Assembly: GCF_000799565.1 (NCBI RefSeq)
Contig: NZ_JUHB01000001.1
Span: 3,847,501-3,911,500, forward strand
DNA from: Cellulophaga sp. Hel_I_12
GTDB lineage: Bacteria; Bacteroidota; Bacteroidia; Flavobacteriales; Flavobacteriaceae
Reading direction: 5' to 3'
Length of the DNA: 64,000 bases
The notes under the pieces are model-generated. The model saw only the letters and a list, made by a program, of their open reading frames with translations. It ran no database searches and was not told the origin of the DNA. Positions 18,476 through 29,611 of the stretch are shown here, piece after piece; position 1 is the stretch's first letter; each line of letters begins with the position of its first letter. Position numbers and translations under genes: made by a program.

Positions 18476-21400
18476 ATGGAGATTTTTACTTGGATTAAAA
18501 TTAGTGCCAACAACAAACTTAGGCTTATCATGAGTTTACTGTTGGTATTTTTTGGCATCACCTCTTTTTCTTTTAATGAAGCAGACACTTCTAGTGAGGT
18601 TATTTCTGTGGTGTTTTTAGATACTGATGGTGATGGTATTCCTAACAACGTTGATATCGACGATGACGGTGATGGCATTATTGATACGAACGAAGGATCT
18701 AATGCTAAACCGCCAAGAGATACAGATAAAGATGGTATTCCAGATTATTTAGATATTGATTCGGATAATGATGGAATTTTAGATAATGTTGAAGCGCAAA
18801 CTACGGCTGGGTACATACCACCAAGTGGTAAAGACGTAGATTGTAATGGATTAGACGATGCCTATGAAGAAACCCCAGGGGCTTGTGGCGGTTTAATTCC
18901 TATAGATACAGATAAAGATGGAAAGCCCGATTTTAGAGATATTGATTCGGATAATGACGGTATTTTAGATAATGTTGAAGCTCAACCTACGGTTGGGTTT
19001 ATTGCGCCTTGCGGAGTTGATAATAATAATAACGGCTTAGATGATCACTATGAAAATGGAACTACGAAAGGAATTACACCCGTAGATACCGATGGAGATA
19101 CAAAGCCTGATTTTAGAGATATCGATTCTGACAATGACGGTATTATAGATAACCGAGAAGCACAAAATTCGTCTGGATACACTGCACCTTGTCTAGTAGA
19201 TAAAGATGGGAATGGTTTAGATGATCATTATGAAACCACTCCGGGGTCTGGAGAAGGGTTAACACCTCTAAATTCTGATAACGATACAAATCCAAACTTT
19301 AGAGATATTGACTCCGATAATGATGGTATTCCAGATAACGTGGAAGCACAAACCACAATTGGGTATATACCGCCTTCAGGTAATGATACGGATGGTGATG
19401 GCTTGGATAATGCCTACGATGGTTCGGGGAGTAAAGGCCTTACGCCAGTAAACACGGATGGTACAGATACCCCAGATTATATTGATTTAGATAGTGATAA
19501 TGATTTAGTACCGGATAACAATGAAGGGAACGATTTTAACTTCGATGGTATTCCAGACCAGACTTTTACGGGTACCGATACGGATGGAGATGGTTTAGAT
19601 GATGGGTACGAAGGTGCTAATGTAAATGATGGCTTTGATGTTAACGATGAGATCAATGATCCAGCGAACGACTTGCCAGATACGGATGGTACTGAAGATG
19701 TGAACTACAGAGATTTGGATGATGACGGCGATGGGATTGATACGCCAGATGAAGATGCGAATAACGATGATGACCCAACGAATGACGATACGGATAATGA
19801 CGGTACACCCGATTATTTAGATCCGACCGATGATAGAGGCCCAGACACCGATGGTGATGGTGTTCCAGATGCTGTAGATTTAGATGATGATAATGACGGA
19901 ATATTAGACAGTGTAGAAGATGCTAATACGGATGGTGATAACGATCCCTTAACGAATCCTACGGATACGGATGGTGATGGTAAGCCCAACCATTTAGACA
20001 TTGATGCTGATAATGATGGTATTCCAGATAACGTAGAGGCCCAAACCACTGCTGGTTATGTAGCACCAAACAATGACGATGCAGCAACCTATGCCGCTAA
20101 CAATGGTGTGAATAGCGCTTACTTAGGTGGCCTTACGCCAGTAAACACGGATGGTACAGATACCCCAGATTATATTGATTTAGATAGTGATAATGATTTA
20201 GTACCGGATAACAATGAAGGGAACGATTTTAACTTCGATGGTATTCCAGACCAGACTTTTACGGGTACTGATACGGATGGAGATGGTTTAGATGATGGGT
20301 ACGAAGGTGCTAATGTAAATGATGGCTTTGATGTTAACGATGAGATCAATGATCCAGCGAACGACTTGCCAGATACGGATGGTACTGAAGATGTGAACTA
20401 CAGAGATTTGGATGATGACGGCGATGGGATTGATACGCCAGATGAAGATGCGAATAACGATGATGACCCAACGAATGACGATACGGATAATGACGGTACA
20501 CCCGATTATTTAGATCCGACCGATGATAGAGGCCCAGACACCGATGGTGATGGTGTTCCAGATGCTGTAGATTTAGATGATGATAATGACGGAATATTAG
20601 ACAGTGTAGAAGATGCTAATACGGATGGTGATAACGATCCCTTAACGAATCCTACGGATACGGATGGTGATGGTAAGCCCAACCATTTAGACATTGATGC
20701 TGATAATGATGGTATTCCAGATAACGTAGAGGCCCAAACCACTGCTGGTTATGTAGCACCAAACAATGACGATGCAGCAACCTATGCCGCTAACAATGGT
20801 GTGAATAGCGCTTACTTAGGTGGCCTTACGCCAGTAAACACAGATGGTACAGATACCCCAGACTATATTGATTTAGATAGTGATAATGATTTAGTACCGG
20901 ATAACAATGAAGGGAACGATTTTAACTTCGATGGTATTCCAGACCAGACTTTTACGGGTACCGATACGGATGGAGATGGTTTAGATGATGGGTATGAAGG
21001 TGCTAATGTAAATGATGGCTTTGATGTTAACGATGAGATCAATGATCCAGCGAATGACTTGCCAGATACGGATGGTACTGAAGATGTGAACTACAGAGAT
21101 TTGGATGATGACGGCGATGGGATTGATACGCCAGATGAAGATGCGAATAACGATGATGACCCAACGAATGACGATACGGATAATGACGGTACACCCGATT
21201 ATTTAGATCCGACCGATGATAGAGGCCCAGACACCGATGGTGATGGTGTTCCAGATGCTGTAGATTTAGATGATGATAATGACGGAATATTAGACAGTGT
21301 AGAAGATGCTAATACGGATGGTGATAACGATCCCTTAACGAATCCTACGGATACGGATGGTGATGGTAAGCCCAACCATTTAGACATTGATGCTGATAAT

Positions 21401-22918
21401 GATGGTATTCCAGATAACGTAGAGGCCCAAACCACGGCTGGTTATGTAGCACCAAACAATGACGATGCAGCAACCTATGCCGCTAACAATGGTGTGAATA
21501 GCGCTTACTTAGGTGGCCTTACGCCAGTAAACACGGATGGTACAGATACCCCAGATTATATTGATTTAGATAGTGATAATGATTTAGTACCGGATAACAA
21601 TGAAGGGAACGATTTTAACTTCGATGGTATTCCAGACCAGACTTTTACGGGTACCGATACGGATGGAGATGGTTTAGATGATGGGTACGAAGGTGCTAAT
21701 GTAAATGATGGCTTTGATGTTAACGATGAGATCAATGATCCAGCGAACGACTTGCCAGATACGGATGGTACTGAAGATGTGAACTACAGAGATTTGGATG
21801 ATGACGGCGATGGGATTGATACGCCAGATGAAGATGCGAATAACGATGATGACCCAACGAATGACGATACGGATAATGACGGTACACCCGATTATTTAGA
21901 TCCGACCGATGATAGAGGCCCAGACACCGATGGTGATGGTGTTCCAGATGCTGTAGATTTAGATGATGATAATGACGGAATATTAGACAGTGTAGAAGAT
22001 GCTAATACGGATGGTGATAACGATCCCTTAACGAATCCTACGGATACGGATGGTGATGGTAAGCCCAACCATTTAGACATTGATGCTGATAATGATGGTA
22101 TTCCAGATAACGTAGAGGCCCAAACCACGGCTGGTTATGTAGCACCAAACAATGACGATGCAGCAACCTATGCCGCTAACAATGGTGTGAATAGCGCTTA
22201 CTTAGGTGGCCTTACGCCAGTAAACACAGATGGTACAGATACCCCAGACTATATTGATTTAGATAGTGATAATGATTTAGTACCGGATAACAATGAAGGG
22301 AACGATTTTAACTTCGATGGTATTCCAGACCAGACTTTTACGGGTACCGATACGGATGGAGATGGTTTAGATGATGGGTACGAAGGTGCTAATGTAAATG
22401 ATGGCTTTGATGTTAACGATGAGATCAATGATCCAGCGAACGACTTGCCAGATACGGATGGTACTGAAGATGTGAACTACAGAGATTTGGATGATGACGG
22501 CGATGGGATTGATACACCAGATGAAGATGCGAATAACGATGATGACCCAACGAATGACGATACGGATAATGACGGTACACCCGATTATTTAGATCCGACC
22601 GATGATAGGGTAATGAAAATAGAAGTCAACCAAATGTTGACGCCCAATGCAGATGGTAAAAACGACTTCTTATTTATCAGAAATGTGGATGAGGCTTTAA
22701 ATAATTCTCTGAGAATTTTTAATCGATGGGGAGTAGCAGTTTATGAAGGAACGGGTTATAACAATCAAAACAATGTTTTTGATGGTCGTTCAAAAGCTAG
22801 GTCTACCGTTTCACAAGAAGAGTATTTACCGGCAGGAGTTTATTATTATATCTTTGAATATCAAGATAGAAACAATAAAAATATAACGGATAACGGTTAT
22901 CTATATATCAGTAAATAA
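18476..22918 (+). CDS. Giant thrombospondin-3-repeat surface protein with CHU_C (T9SS type B) sorting domain
   Basis: A very acidic 1480-aa secreted protein. A hydrophobic signal segment ([15 protein letters not shown], near residue 19 of this start) is followed by about 1330 residues of Asp-rich DxDxDG loops such as DTDGDGIPD and DSDNDGI, the calcium-binding signature of thrombospondin type 3 repeats. From base 19438 these are packaged into four exact 231-residue units and a partial fifth. The last ~100 residues ([34 protein letters not shown]) are the gliding-motility/CHU_C domain used for type IX secretion type B. Start choice: TTG at 18455 and ATG at 18476 are both in frame. A PorP/SprF partner follows 31 bp later. 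A role in adhesion or gliding is inferred from the family. Confidence 0.9.
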   Translation: MEIFTWIKISANNKLRLIMSLLLVFFGITSFSFNEADTSSEVISVVFLDTDGDGIPNNVDIDDDGDGIIDTNEGSNAKPPRDTDKDGIPDYLDIDSDNDGILDNVEAQTTAGYIPPSGKDVDCNGLDDAYEETPGACGGLIPIDTDKDGKPDFRDIDSDNDGILDNVEAQPTVGFIAPCGVDNNNNGLDDHYENGTTKGITPVDTDGDTKPDFRDIDSDNDGIIDNREAQNSSGYTAPCLVDKDGNGLDDHYETTPGSGEGLTPLNSDNDTNPNFRDIDSDNDGIPDNVEAQTTIGYIPPSGNDTDGDGLDNAYDGSGSKGLTPVNTDGTDTPDYIDLDSDNDLVPDNNEGNDFNFDGIPDQTFTGTDTDGDGLDDGYEGANVNDGFDVNDEINDPANDLPDTDGTEDVNYRDLDDDGDGIDTPDEDANNDDDPTNDDTDNDGTPDYLDPTDDRGPDTDGDGVPDAVDLDDDNDGILDSVEDANTDGDNDPLTNPTDTDGDGKPNHLDIDADNDGIPDNVEAQTTAGYVAPNNDDAATYAANNGVNSAYLGGLTPVNTDGTDTPDYIDLDSDNDLVPDNNEGNDFNFDGIPDQTFTGTDTDGDGLDDGYEGANVNDGFDVNDEINDPANDLPDTDGTEDVNYRDLDDDGDGIDTPDEDANNDDDPTNDDTDNDGTPDYLDPTDDRGPDTDGDGVPDAVDLDDDNDGILDSVEDANTDGDNDPLTNPTDTDGDGKPNHLDIDADNDGIPDNVEAQTTAGYVAPNNDDAATYAANNGVNSAYLGGLTPVNTDGTDTPDYIDLDSDNDLVPDNNEGNDFNFDGIPDQTFTGTDTDGDGLDDGYEGANVNDGFDVNDEINDPANDLPDTDGTEDVNYRDLDDDGDGIDTPDEDANNDDDPTNDDTDNDGTPDYLDPTDDRGPDTDGDGVPDAVDLDDDNDGILDSVEDANTDGDNDPLTNPTDTDGDGKPNHLDIDADNDGIPDNVEAQTTAGYVAPNNDDAATYAANNGVNSAYLGGLTPVNTDGTDTPDYIDLDSDNDLVPDNNEGNDFNFDGIPDQTFTGTDTDGDGLDDGYEGANVNDGFDVNDEINDPANDLPDTDGTEDVNYRDLDDDGDGIDTPDEDANNDDDPTNDDTDNDGTPDYLDPTDDRGPDTDGDGVPDAVDLDDDNDGILDSVEDANTDGDNDPLTNPTDTDGDGKPNHLDIDADNDGIPDNVEAQTTAGYVAPNNDDAATYAANNGVNSAYLGGLTPVNTDGTDTPDYIDLDSDNDLVPDNNEGNDFNFDGIPDQTFTGTDTDGDGLDDGYEGANVNDGFDVNDEINDPANDLPDTDGTEDVNYRDLDDDGDGIDTPDEDANNDDDPTNDDTDNDGTPDYLDPTDDRVMKIEVNQMLTPNADGKNDFLFIRNVDEALNNSLRIFNRWGVAVYEGTGYNNQNNVFDGRSKARSTVSQEEYLPAGVYYYIFEYQDRNNKNITDNGYLYISK
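19438..22608 (+). repeat. 693-bp tandem repeat, four full units plus one partial
   Basis: The marker CCTTACGCCAGTAAACAC recurs at 19438, 20131, 20824, 21517 and 22210, exactly 693 bp apart, which keeps the reading frame (231 codons). Units are nearly identical. Differences are a few SNPs such as ACGGATGG/ACAGATGG, with units 3 and 5 sharing the second form together with GACTAT in place of GATTAT. Confidence 0.97.
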
Positions 22919-22949
22919 ACAAATAGTAGTACTGAGAACACTATATATT

Positions 22950-23900
22950 ATGAATAAACCAATATTATTATTAGCACTAGTATGTACATTGTTTTTTATG
23001 GGTAATTCCTACGCACAACAAGATGCGCAGTATACCCAATATATGTTTAATACCATGAGTGTAAACCCAGCATATGCAGGATCAAGAGGTCAGTTGAGTA
23101 TAGCTGCCTTGTACAGATCCCAATGGGTCGGCTTAGATGGGGCGCCAACCTCCCAGACACTAAACATTCATTCTCCTATTCGCAATAGTAGATTAGGGTA
23201 CGGTATTTCAATTGTAAATGACGAAATAGGGGATGGCACAGTTCAGGAAACCTATTTAGACGGGGTTATTTCGTATACCATTGATGTTTCGCGAACAGGA
23301 AAATTATCTTTTGGTTTAAAGGCTGGTGGAAATTTTTTAAATTTAGATTTTAATAAATTAAGAAATTTTGATAACGAATCAGTTTCAGGTGAGAATATAG
23401 AAAATAGATTTTCTCCAAATTTTGGAGTAGGTGTTTATTATCATACCGATAAATTTTATTTGGGATTATCGGCTCCAAATTTATTAGAAACTGATTATTT
23501 TGATAATTCAAATAGAGATGCAAATTCAGTTAGTTTTTTGTCAAAAGAACGGGTTAATTTCTATGCCATCACTGGTTATGTTTTTGATTTATCTAACGAA
23601 TTTAAATTCAAGCCAGCATTATTGACAAAGGTTGTGGGAGGCGCTCCATTACAGGTTGATGTTTCTGCCAATTTTATGTATAATGAAAAATTTACTTTTG
23701 GTGGAGCGTATCGATGGGATGCTGCGGTTAGTGCTTTAGCCGGTTTTCAAGTAAGTGATCAAATTATGATTGGCTTGGCGTATGACAAAGAAACTACAGC
23801 ATTGGGTTCAACTAGATTTAACGATGGTTCCTTCGAGGTTTTTTTACGATATGAACTGGTTAGATCGTTCCGAAAATTAGTATCACCTCGTTTCTTTTAA
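22950..23900 (+). CDS. PorP/SprF-family type IX secretion membrane protein
   Basis: A 316-aa outer-membrane beta-barrel protein with a signal peptide (MNKPILLLALVCTLFFMGNSYA). It opens with the family hallmark QQDAQYTQYMFNTMSVNPAY and then SRGQLSIAALYRSQW. Repeated amphipathic strands and a final aromatic residue (SPRFF) fit an outer-membrane barrel. Homologues such as SprF of Flavobacterium johnsoniae are needed for export or attachment of the CHU_C adhesin encoded beside them. It lies 31 bp after the giant adhesin and 9 bp before the OmpA-like gene, so the three form an operon. A paralogue is at 44462. Confidence 0.92.
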   Translation: MNKPILLLALVCTLFFMGNSYAQQDAQYTQYMFNTMSVNPAYAGSRGQLSIAALYRSQWVGLDGAPTSQTLNIHSPIRNSRLGYGISIVNDEIGDGTVQETYLDGVISYTIDVSRTGKLSFGLKAGGNFLNLDFNKLRNFDNESVSGENIENRFSPNFGVGVYYHTDKFYLGLSAPNLLETDYFDNSNRDANSVSFLSKERVNFYAITGYVFDLSNEFKFKPALLTKVVGGAPLQVDVSANFMYNEKFTFGGAYRWDAAVSALAGFQVSDQIMIGLAYDKETTALGSTRFNDGSFEVFLRYELVRSFRKLVSPRFF

Positions 23901-23909
23901 ATAATAATT

Positions 23910-25847
23910 ATGTTAAAAAATATAGTTTTTACGGTACTCTTAATTTTTGTTACTGCAGAAAACACCTTAGCTCAAGAAAAAATTCTTGAAAGGGCTAATC
24001 AAAAATACAATGAATATTCTTTTAGTCCGGCTATAGATATCTATAAGAAAGTATTAGATAAAGGATTTGTTTCAGCTGATTTGTTAAAGAAGTTGGGTAA
24101 TTCTTATTATTTTAATGCAGACTATAAAGAAGCTTCTTTAATTTACGAACGATTATTGAAAGAATATGAAGGAGAAATAAGCCCTGATTATTTTTTTAGA
24201 TATGCTCAAACCTTACGAAGTTTAAATCAGTATGTGGAGGCAGATAAATTAATGCGAAAATTTTCGGAAATGACTTCGGGAGATGTTAGAGCGAATAGCT
24301 TTCAAACCAAGCGAGATTATAGGACTGAAATAAAAGAAAACTCTGGGCGCTATACCCTAGGTAATTTTGACTATAATTCAGTGTATTCAGAATTTGCACC
24401 TTCTTATACTAATAACGGACTTTTATTTGCATCGGATCGGGATACAGGAAACTTAGCAAAATACAGACATACTTGGAATTCAAAAGACTTTTTAGATGTA
24501 TATGAAGTCAAGGTAGAAAATGCTTCTAAAAATACCGTAGTAAAATTAGATAAAAACATTAATACCAAATTGCACGAGTCAACAACAGCGACAACTAAAG
24601 ATGGTGCCACCTTATATTTTACACGAAATAATGTGGTAGATGGCAAAACCGTAAAAGATCAAGAAGGGATCACTAGGCTCAAAATTTTTAGGGCAAAATT
24701 AGAGGAGGGTATTTTTACAGAAATTGAAGAATTACCCTTTAATAGCGATACCTATTCCGTAGCGCATCCCACCTTAAGCCCAGACGAAAAAACACTTTTC
24801 TTTGTCTCGGATATGCCAGGAAGCTATGGAGAATCTGACATTTTTAAAGTAGCTATCAATATAGATGGTACTTTTGGACCCCCAGAAAATCTTGGAAATA
24901 CCATTAATACAGAGGCAAGAGAAACTTTTCCATTTGTAACGAGTGAAGAAATTCTTTATTTTTCATCTGATGGTCATCCTGGTTTAGGAGGCTTAGATGT
25001 TTTTGCCACAAGAATAAAAAACAAATCTTATACGGGAATTGTTAAAAATGTTGGGGAACCCATAAATAGTAATCTAGACGATTTTACTTTTATTTTTAAT
25101 GAGGAAACACGAACAGGTTATTTTGCCTCCAATAGAGAAAATGGTTTAGGGTATGATGACATATACAGCTTTGTAGAAAATATACCTCTTAAATTAGCAT
25201 GTCAGCAAATAGTAACGGGCACCGTAAGAGATAAGATATCAAATCAGGTGCTGGTAGGGGCTACTGTTAAAATCATTGACGAAAATAATGTAGAACTTTT
25301 AAAAACACTAACTGATGCTAATGGAGATTACAATTTGATGATGGATTGTAATGTGGGTAATTTTGTTCGTGCCTTAACCGATGGGTATGTTCCTGCAGAG
25401 GTCTATATGGGTGCATCTGATGGACAGCCTCAAATCATAGATTTTTATTTAGAACGAGACGTTGTTACTGCTGGTTTTGGAGATGATTTGGCTAAGCTAT
25501 TGCAATTAAGTACTATATATTTCGATTTAAATAAATACAATATTAGGGTAGACGCAGAAGTTGAAATACAAAAAGTAATTGCGGCCATGGATAAATATCC
25601 AAGTTTAAAATTAAAGGTAAATTCACATACTGATAGCAGAGGAAAAGATGCTTATAACTTGTGGTTATCTCAAAAAAGAGCCGAATCTACAGTGGCTTAT
25701 ATGGTTTCTAAGGGCATAGCTAAAGAGCGTCTTCAAAGTGAAGGTTTTGGCGAAACCCAATTGGTGAATCAATGTGGTAACAATTCAAGGTGTTCAGCCA
25801 ATGAGCATGAATTGAACAGAAGATCTGAATTTATAATTTTAGAGTAA
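23910..25847 (+). CDS. OmpA-family protein with TPR-like, PD40 and carboxypeptidase-regulatory domains
   Basis: A 645-aa envelope protein with a signal peptide ending near TLAQ. Residues 30-130 form TPR-like helices (YFNADYKEASLIYERLL). About 140-425 hold WD40-like PD40 repeats such as HPTLSPDEKTLFFVSD. About 430-515 is a carboxypeptidase regulatory-like beta-sandwich (VTGTVRDKISNQVLVGATV). The C-terminal OmpA domain (about 530-645) has YFDLNKYNIR and VNSHTDSRG, the peptidoglycan-binding loop, with a pair of late Cys residues. It resembles PorE-type T9SS anchoring proteins. It closes the first adhesin operon and is followed by a terminator. Confidence 0.9.
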   Translation: MLKNIVFTVLLIFVTAENTLAQEKILERANQKYNEYSFSPAIDIYKKVLDKGFVSADLLKKLGNSYYFNADYKEASLIYERLLKEYEGEISPDYFFRYAQTLRSLNQYVEADKLMRKFSEMTSGDVRANSFQTKRDYRTEIKENSGRYTLGNFDYNSVYSEFAPSYTNNGLLFASDRDTGNLAKYRHTWNSKDFLDVYEVKVENASKNTVVKLDKNINTKLHESTTATTKDGATLYFTRNNVVDGKTVKDQEGITRLKIFRAKLEEGIFTEIEELPFNSDTYSVAHPTLSPDEKTLFFVSDMPGSYGESDIFKVAINIDGTFGPPENLGNTINTEARETFPFVTSEEILYFSSDGHPGLGGLDVFATRIKNKSYTGIVKNVGEPINSNLDDFTFIFNEETRTGYFASNRENGLGYDDIYSFVENIPLKLACQQIVTGTVRDKISNQVLVGATVKIIDENNVELLKTLTDANGDYNLMMDCNVGNFVRALTDGYVPAEVYMGASDGQPQIIDFYLERDVVTAGFGDDLAKLLQLSTIYFDLNKYNIRVDAEVEIQKVIAAMDKYPSLKLKVNSHTDSRGKDAYNLWLSQKRAESTVAYMVSKGIAKERLQSEGFGETQLVNQCGNNSRCSANEHELNRRSEFIILE

Positions 25848-25870
25848 CTTAAAAATAAATTTTACAACCT

Positions 25871-25903
25871 AAAAAAGCAGTTGCCCATAGCAACTGCTTT
25901 TTT
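25871..25903 (+). terminator. Intrinsic terminator of the first adhesin operon
   Basis: A 13-bp perfect stem (25871-25883 with 25891-25903), loop CCCATAG, ending in a T-run, 24 bp after the OmpA-like stop codon. Confidence 0.88.
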
Positions 25904-26026
25904 AGATTTTATACAGTACCAACTAGTAAGTTTTTGCTAAGCCGCAATTTTCTTATTCATAATTTACACAGTAAATTTAGCTGGGCAAACAGCAATATAG
26001 TTGCGCTTCACTAGTCAAATAAGTGA

Positions 26027-26077
26027 CTTCACAACATTTATTTTCGCTCTATGGTTATACCCTTAAATTTGTTAGGT
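26027..26077 (+). promoter_or_regulatory. Promoter region shared in design with the gene at 29612
   Basis: It contains CTTCACAACATT (26027-26038), a TAAATTTG match to the -7 consensus (26064-26071) and TTTGTTAGGT (26068-26077). The same two words, CTTCACAACATT and TTTGTTAGGT, occur in the same order upstream of the other gene with the VITNRR tail. TTTGTTAGGT lies 51 and 52 bp before the first in-frame ATG of the two genes. Confidence 0.45.
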
Positions 26078-26139
26078 GTGTGCTTAAAAATAAAATAGGT
26101 AAGCTCCGTATTTAAGCCATGTTAGTATCCACTTATATC

Positions 26140-29100
26140 ATGAAAAACTATTTTTTTTATCTAATCCTATTTGTAATTTTCTGCATTTCTCATCAAAGTT
26201 TGGCTCAGCAAACCTATTTAGATAATTTCAATACAAGTTCTTACTCGAATAGTAACGGAAGTGAAACGTGGTCAACATCTTGGATTGAAGTGGGTGAAAA
26301 TACCAATCCAAATGGTGGTCGAATTAGGGTTAATTCCAACCAATTGCGATTTTCGAATTTAGATGATAATACATTCATCTATCGATTGATTGATCTTTCA
26401 GGGTTCTCTCAAGTTACTTTAACTTTTCAATATGATGCCACAAATATAAATGGTAAGGGTCTTAACCTCTGGTTAATAGATTCTGGTGGATCATTTCAGT
26501 TTATAGGAACAATAAACAGTGGCACTGGCACAGTTACCTACCCCCTTCCTGCTGGTTTTGTATCTTCCAATAGCGGATTGGCATTCAATAGTTTTGACAA
26601 TGATTGGACGAATTCTGATGTTGCCTTCATTGATAATGTTCAATTTACGATCATTACCGATACAGACGGTGATGGGATTAATGATTCGGTTGATAATTGT
26701 ATTTCTACGTCAAACCCAAGTCAACTGGATACTGATGGCGATGGAATAGGCGATGTTTGTGACAATGACGATGATAATGATGGTATTCTTGATACTGTTG
26801 AAATAGCTTCCTGTTCTGCAACAACAAATGCTTTATTCTACGAATTTTATGATTTGGTACCTTCAGGGTCAACAGTTGACAATATCCCAACAACGGGTGC
26901 CTTAGCAACCGGAACGATAAGTACTTTTGATGTAAATACCTTGCAAAACTCAGTAGATCCAGGTGATACAAATTCTTTTGCTATACGGTATACGGGTACT
27001 ATAAACATAAGCAATGCTGGGAATTATACATTTTATACGAGTTCAGACGATGGTTCAAAATTGTTTATAGACGGAGTGCAAATTGTAGATAATGACGGTA
27101 ATCATGGCATTCAAGAACGCTCTGGTACAGTAAATCTTACTTCGGGTATTCATACTATTCTAGTGCTGTTCTTTGAAAATTCTGGTGGGCAATCGCTTCA
27201 GGTGCAATATCAGGGACCTTCTATTAGCAAGCAAACTTTACCATTTTCTATTTTATCAACCAATACGGGTTGCGATATTGATGGTGATGGATTGATTAAC
27301 TCTTTAGACCTAGACAGTGACGGTGATGGTATTCCTGATAACGTAGAAGCGCAAACCACCACAGGGTACACAGCACCTACTGGTTCAGACACAAATAATG
27401 ATGGTTTGGATAATGCCTATGGTACAAATGGTTTGACTTCTGTAGATACTGACGGCGATGGTATCCCCGATTTTTTAGATACCAATAGTGATAATGAAGG
27501 GGCCAATGATACGGTGGAAGCCGGAATTACCTTATCAGGATCTGATTCGGACGGGGATGGACTAGACAATACCATCGATACCATTAATGGCTATGCAGAC
27601 CCAGGAGGAACTATAGACAATCCTTTAAATACCAATGGAGGTTCTATAGTATTGCCCGATTCGGATAATGATGCTGGCACAGGAGGTGATGTTGATTTTA
27701 GAGATGCTATAGATAATGCTGTGAATGAACCGCCTACCATCACCGCAACAGGTGATCAGGTGTTTTGTCCGGGAACTACCCTGCCAGTTGTTGAAACAGT
27801 AACGATAACAGACCCCGACGACAGCACTATAGCGGCAGTTTATATTCAAATATCAGCGGGTTATGACAATACAGGTGATGAATTGGTATTAACTGGTTCT
27901 CATCCGGGGATAACAGCATCTTGGGATGTTTCTGAAGGAAAATTAAGTCTTGTAGGTCCTGCGAGTTTAGCATCGTTTGAAGCTGCAATTTTGGGGGTTG
28001 TATTTCAATCATCAGTAACGTCTATAGGTGGAACCATGAAAGAAATTTCTATTGTTTTGAATGAGGCCAATTATTTACTAGCTACACAGCATTATTACGA
28101 ATTTATTCCGGCTTTGGGAATTACTTGGACGGCTGCAAGAGATGCGGCAGCACTTAGAACGTTTTACGGACTTCAAGGATATTTAGCCACATTAACAGTT
28201 GCTGAAGAATCTGAATTATTAGGAAAACAGTCTAGTGGTGCAGGCTGGATAGGAGCAAGTGATGCGGCTGTCGAAGGCCAATGGCGTTGGGTAACAGGTC
28301 CAGAAGCCGGCACACTATTTTGGACGGGTACTGCAACAGGTAGCGTAACCGCTCCTTTTAATTACGCAAATTGGAACAATGGAGAACCCAACAATTCTGG
28401 AGATGAAGATTATGCACATATTAATGCTCCGGGGACTGGTTTTGATGGTTCTTGGAATGATTTATCTAATACTGGAGCTGGAAGTGGAAATTATCAACCA
28501 AAAGGCTACCTGGTAGAATATGGTGGTTCAATTGGAGATCCGGTAGCACCTCAGATTTCTGCAGTGACTAGAATTTGGGTAGATAGTGTAAACCCTACCG
28601 CTAGTAATCCAGCAGCACTTACAGTTTTTTGTAGTTCAGATGTTCCAGCGGCCGATATTACTGTCGTCACCGATGAAGCGGACAATTGTACTGTTAATCC
28701 AACAGTAAGCTTTATAAATGATGTTTCTGATGGAGGATCAGACCCCGAAATCATCACAAGAACCTATCGCGTTACAGATGCAAGTGGCAACGCAATTGAT
28801 GTGATTCAAACCATTACGATACAAGCTATTGTTGTTAATACGCAACCCATAAATCAAACCGTAATTGTGGGGAGTTCAGCTACCTTTACTTCAAGTTGGA
28901 CAAATGCCGATACTTATCAATGGGAGGTAAGTACTGACGGTGGTAGTACATTTAGTCCAATTTCAGATGGTTCTGAATATTCAGGAACACAAACGGCTAT
29001 AGTTGTAGTGAACGATACAGCTATTGAAAAAAATGGTTTTGTTTATAGAGTAATAGCGACGAATTCTGCCTCAACATGCCCAAATGGAGTTACTAGTATC

Positions 29101-29175
29101 GGGGCTGTTTTAACAACGAAAGTTGGCACCGTAATCACCAATAGGAGAATAACCTACCGCGTTAAAAATAATTAA
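26140..29175 (+). CDS. Secreted PA14 / thrombospondin-3 / C-type-lectin multidomain protein with VITNRR tail
   Basis: A 1011-aa exported protein (signal peptide [15 protein letters not shown], cleaved after LAQ). Domain order, using this start: a lectin/laminin-like N-terminal domain to about residue 170; Asp-rich TSP3 loops (about 174-220); a PA14-type domain (about 226-360, with [11 protein letters not shown]); more TSP3 loops (about 376-470); a cadherin-like stretch; a C-type-lectin-like domain (about 648-797, with [13 protein letters not shown] and [11 protein letters not shown]); an HYR-like domain; and an Ig-like domain (about 900-990). It ends [17 protein letters not shown]. No CHU_C or Por_Secre_tail domain is seen, so the tail may be its sorting signal. 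ATG 26119 is an alternative start. A carbohydrate-binding adhesin is the likely role. Confidence 0.85.
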   Translation: MKNYFFYLILFVIFCISHQSLAQQTYLDNFNTSSYSNSNGSETWSTSWIEVGENTNPNGGRIRVNSNQLRFSNLDDNTFIYRLIDLSGFSQVTLTFQYDATNINGKGLNLWLIDSGGSFQFIGTINSGTGTVTYPLPAGFVSSNSGLAFNSFDNDWTNSDVAFIDNVQFTIITDTDGDGINDSVDNCISTSNPSQLDTDGDGIGDVCDNDDDNDGILDTVEIASCSATTNALFYEFYDLVPSGSTVDNIPTTGALATGTISTFDVNTLQNSVDPGDTNSFAIRYTGTINISNAGNYTFYTSSDDGSKLFIDGVQIVDNDGNHGIQERSGTVNLTSGIHTILVLFFENSGGQSLQVQYQGPSISKQTLPFSILSTNTGCDIDGDGLINSLDLDSDGDGIPDNVEAQTTTGYTAPTGSDTNNDGLDNAYGTNGLTSVDTDGDGIPDFLDTNSDNEGANDTVEAGITLSGSDSDGDGLDNTIDTINGYADPGGTIDNPLNTNGGSIVLPDSDNDAGTGGDVDFRDAIDNAVNEPPTITATGDQVFCPGTTLPVVETVTITDPDDSTIAAVYIQISAGYDNTGDELVLTGSHPGITASWDVSEGKLSLVGPASLASFEAAILGVVFQSSVTSIGGTMKEISIVLNEANYLLATQHYYEFIPALGITWTAARDAAALRTFYGLQGYLATLTVAEESELLGKQSSGAGWIGASDAAVEGQWRWVTGPEAGTLFWTGTATGSVTAPFNYANWNNGEPNNSGDEDYAHINAPGTGFDGSWNDLSNTGAGSGNYQPKGYLVEYGGSIGDPVAPQISAVTRIWVDSVNPTASNPAALTVFCSSDVPAADITVVTDEADNCTVNPTVSFINDVSDGGSDPEIITRTYRVTDASGNAIDVIQTITIQAIVVNTQPINQTVIVGSSATFTSSWTNADTYQWEVSTDGGSTFSPISDGSEYSGTQTAIVVVNDTAIEKNGFVYRVIATNSASTCPNGVTSIGAVLTTKVGTVITNRRITYRVKNN
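29131..29175 (+). other. C-terminal [11 protein letters not shown] tail, copy 1
   Basis: Codes for [14 protein letters not shown] and the stop. The first 11 residues are identical to those at 31208-31252, although 6 of the 11 codons differ synonymously. Confidence 0.85.
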
Positions 29176-29204
29176 TAATACAATTGAAACCGATGATTCA
29201 AATA

Positions 29205-29225
29205 TTCCTAAAGCGACTTTAGGAA
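29205..29225 (+). terminator. Hairpin downstream of the lectin-domain gene
   Basis: Perfect 9-bp arms TTCCTAAAG and CTTTAGGAA around CGA, 30 bp after the stop codon. There is no T-run behind it, so termination or RNA protection is uncertain. The rest of the gap to 29579 shows no gene. Confidence 0.45.
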
Positions 29226-29471
29226 CGCTAGTAAAAGTTGTCCTAATTAAAAATTATGTAATTTCTGAACACAGTTCTTTTTGGATTGTCAATTAGGCAA
29301 TAAACCGTATTCTTTCATTTGTTGAATACCTATAATTTTCGATAAATAGGAGTTTTTTTAAAAATTACAGCGCGCTAGTTTTTAAGGTTTTCTTTTCTTT
29401 TTAACACTTTTAAAAATATTTCATTTTTAAATCACTTCATGAACTATTAGGTACACACTGCTTATATAAGC

Positions 29472-29536
29472 CTTCACAACATTAATTTTAATAGGGAAAT
29501 TTAAGCCATAGTTTTGTGCCAAATATTTTGTTAGGT
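29472..29536 (+). promoter_or_regulatory. Promoter region, second copy of the shared design
   Basis: It holds CTTCACAACATT (29472-29483), TAGTTTTG (29509-29516, an exact TAnnTTTG match) and TTTGTTAGGT (29527-29536). The spacing between the shared words is 55 bp here and 41 bp in the copy at 26027. Confidence 0.45.
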
Positions 29537-29611
29537 TTTTATTCTTAAATTTTAAAAACCTACATATTAAACACTCACATGTTAAAAAGTTATGCGAGCT
29601 ATTTCAGTATT

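Noticed and set aside
19813-22128. Four identical 78-codon reverse-strand frames, 693 bp apart, reading as Ser/Pro-rich peptides
   Set aside because: They are antisense shadows of the 693-bp repeats; the plus strand has a full signal peptide and CHU_C domain in frame.
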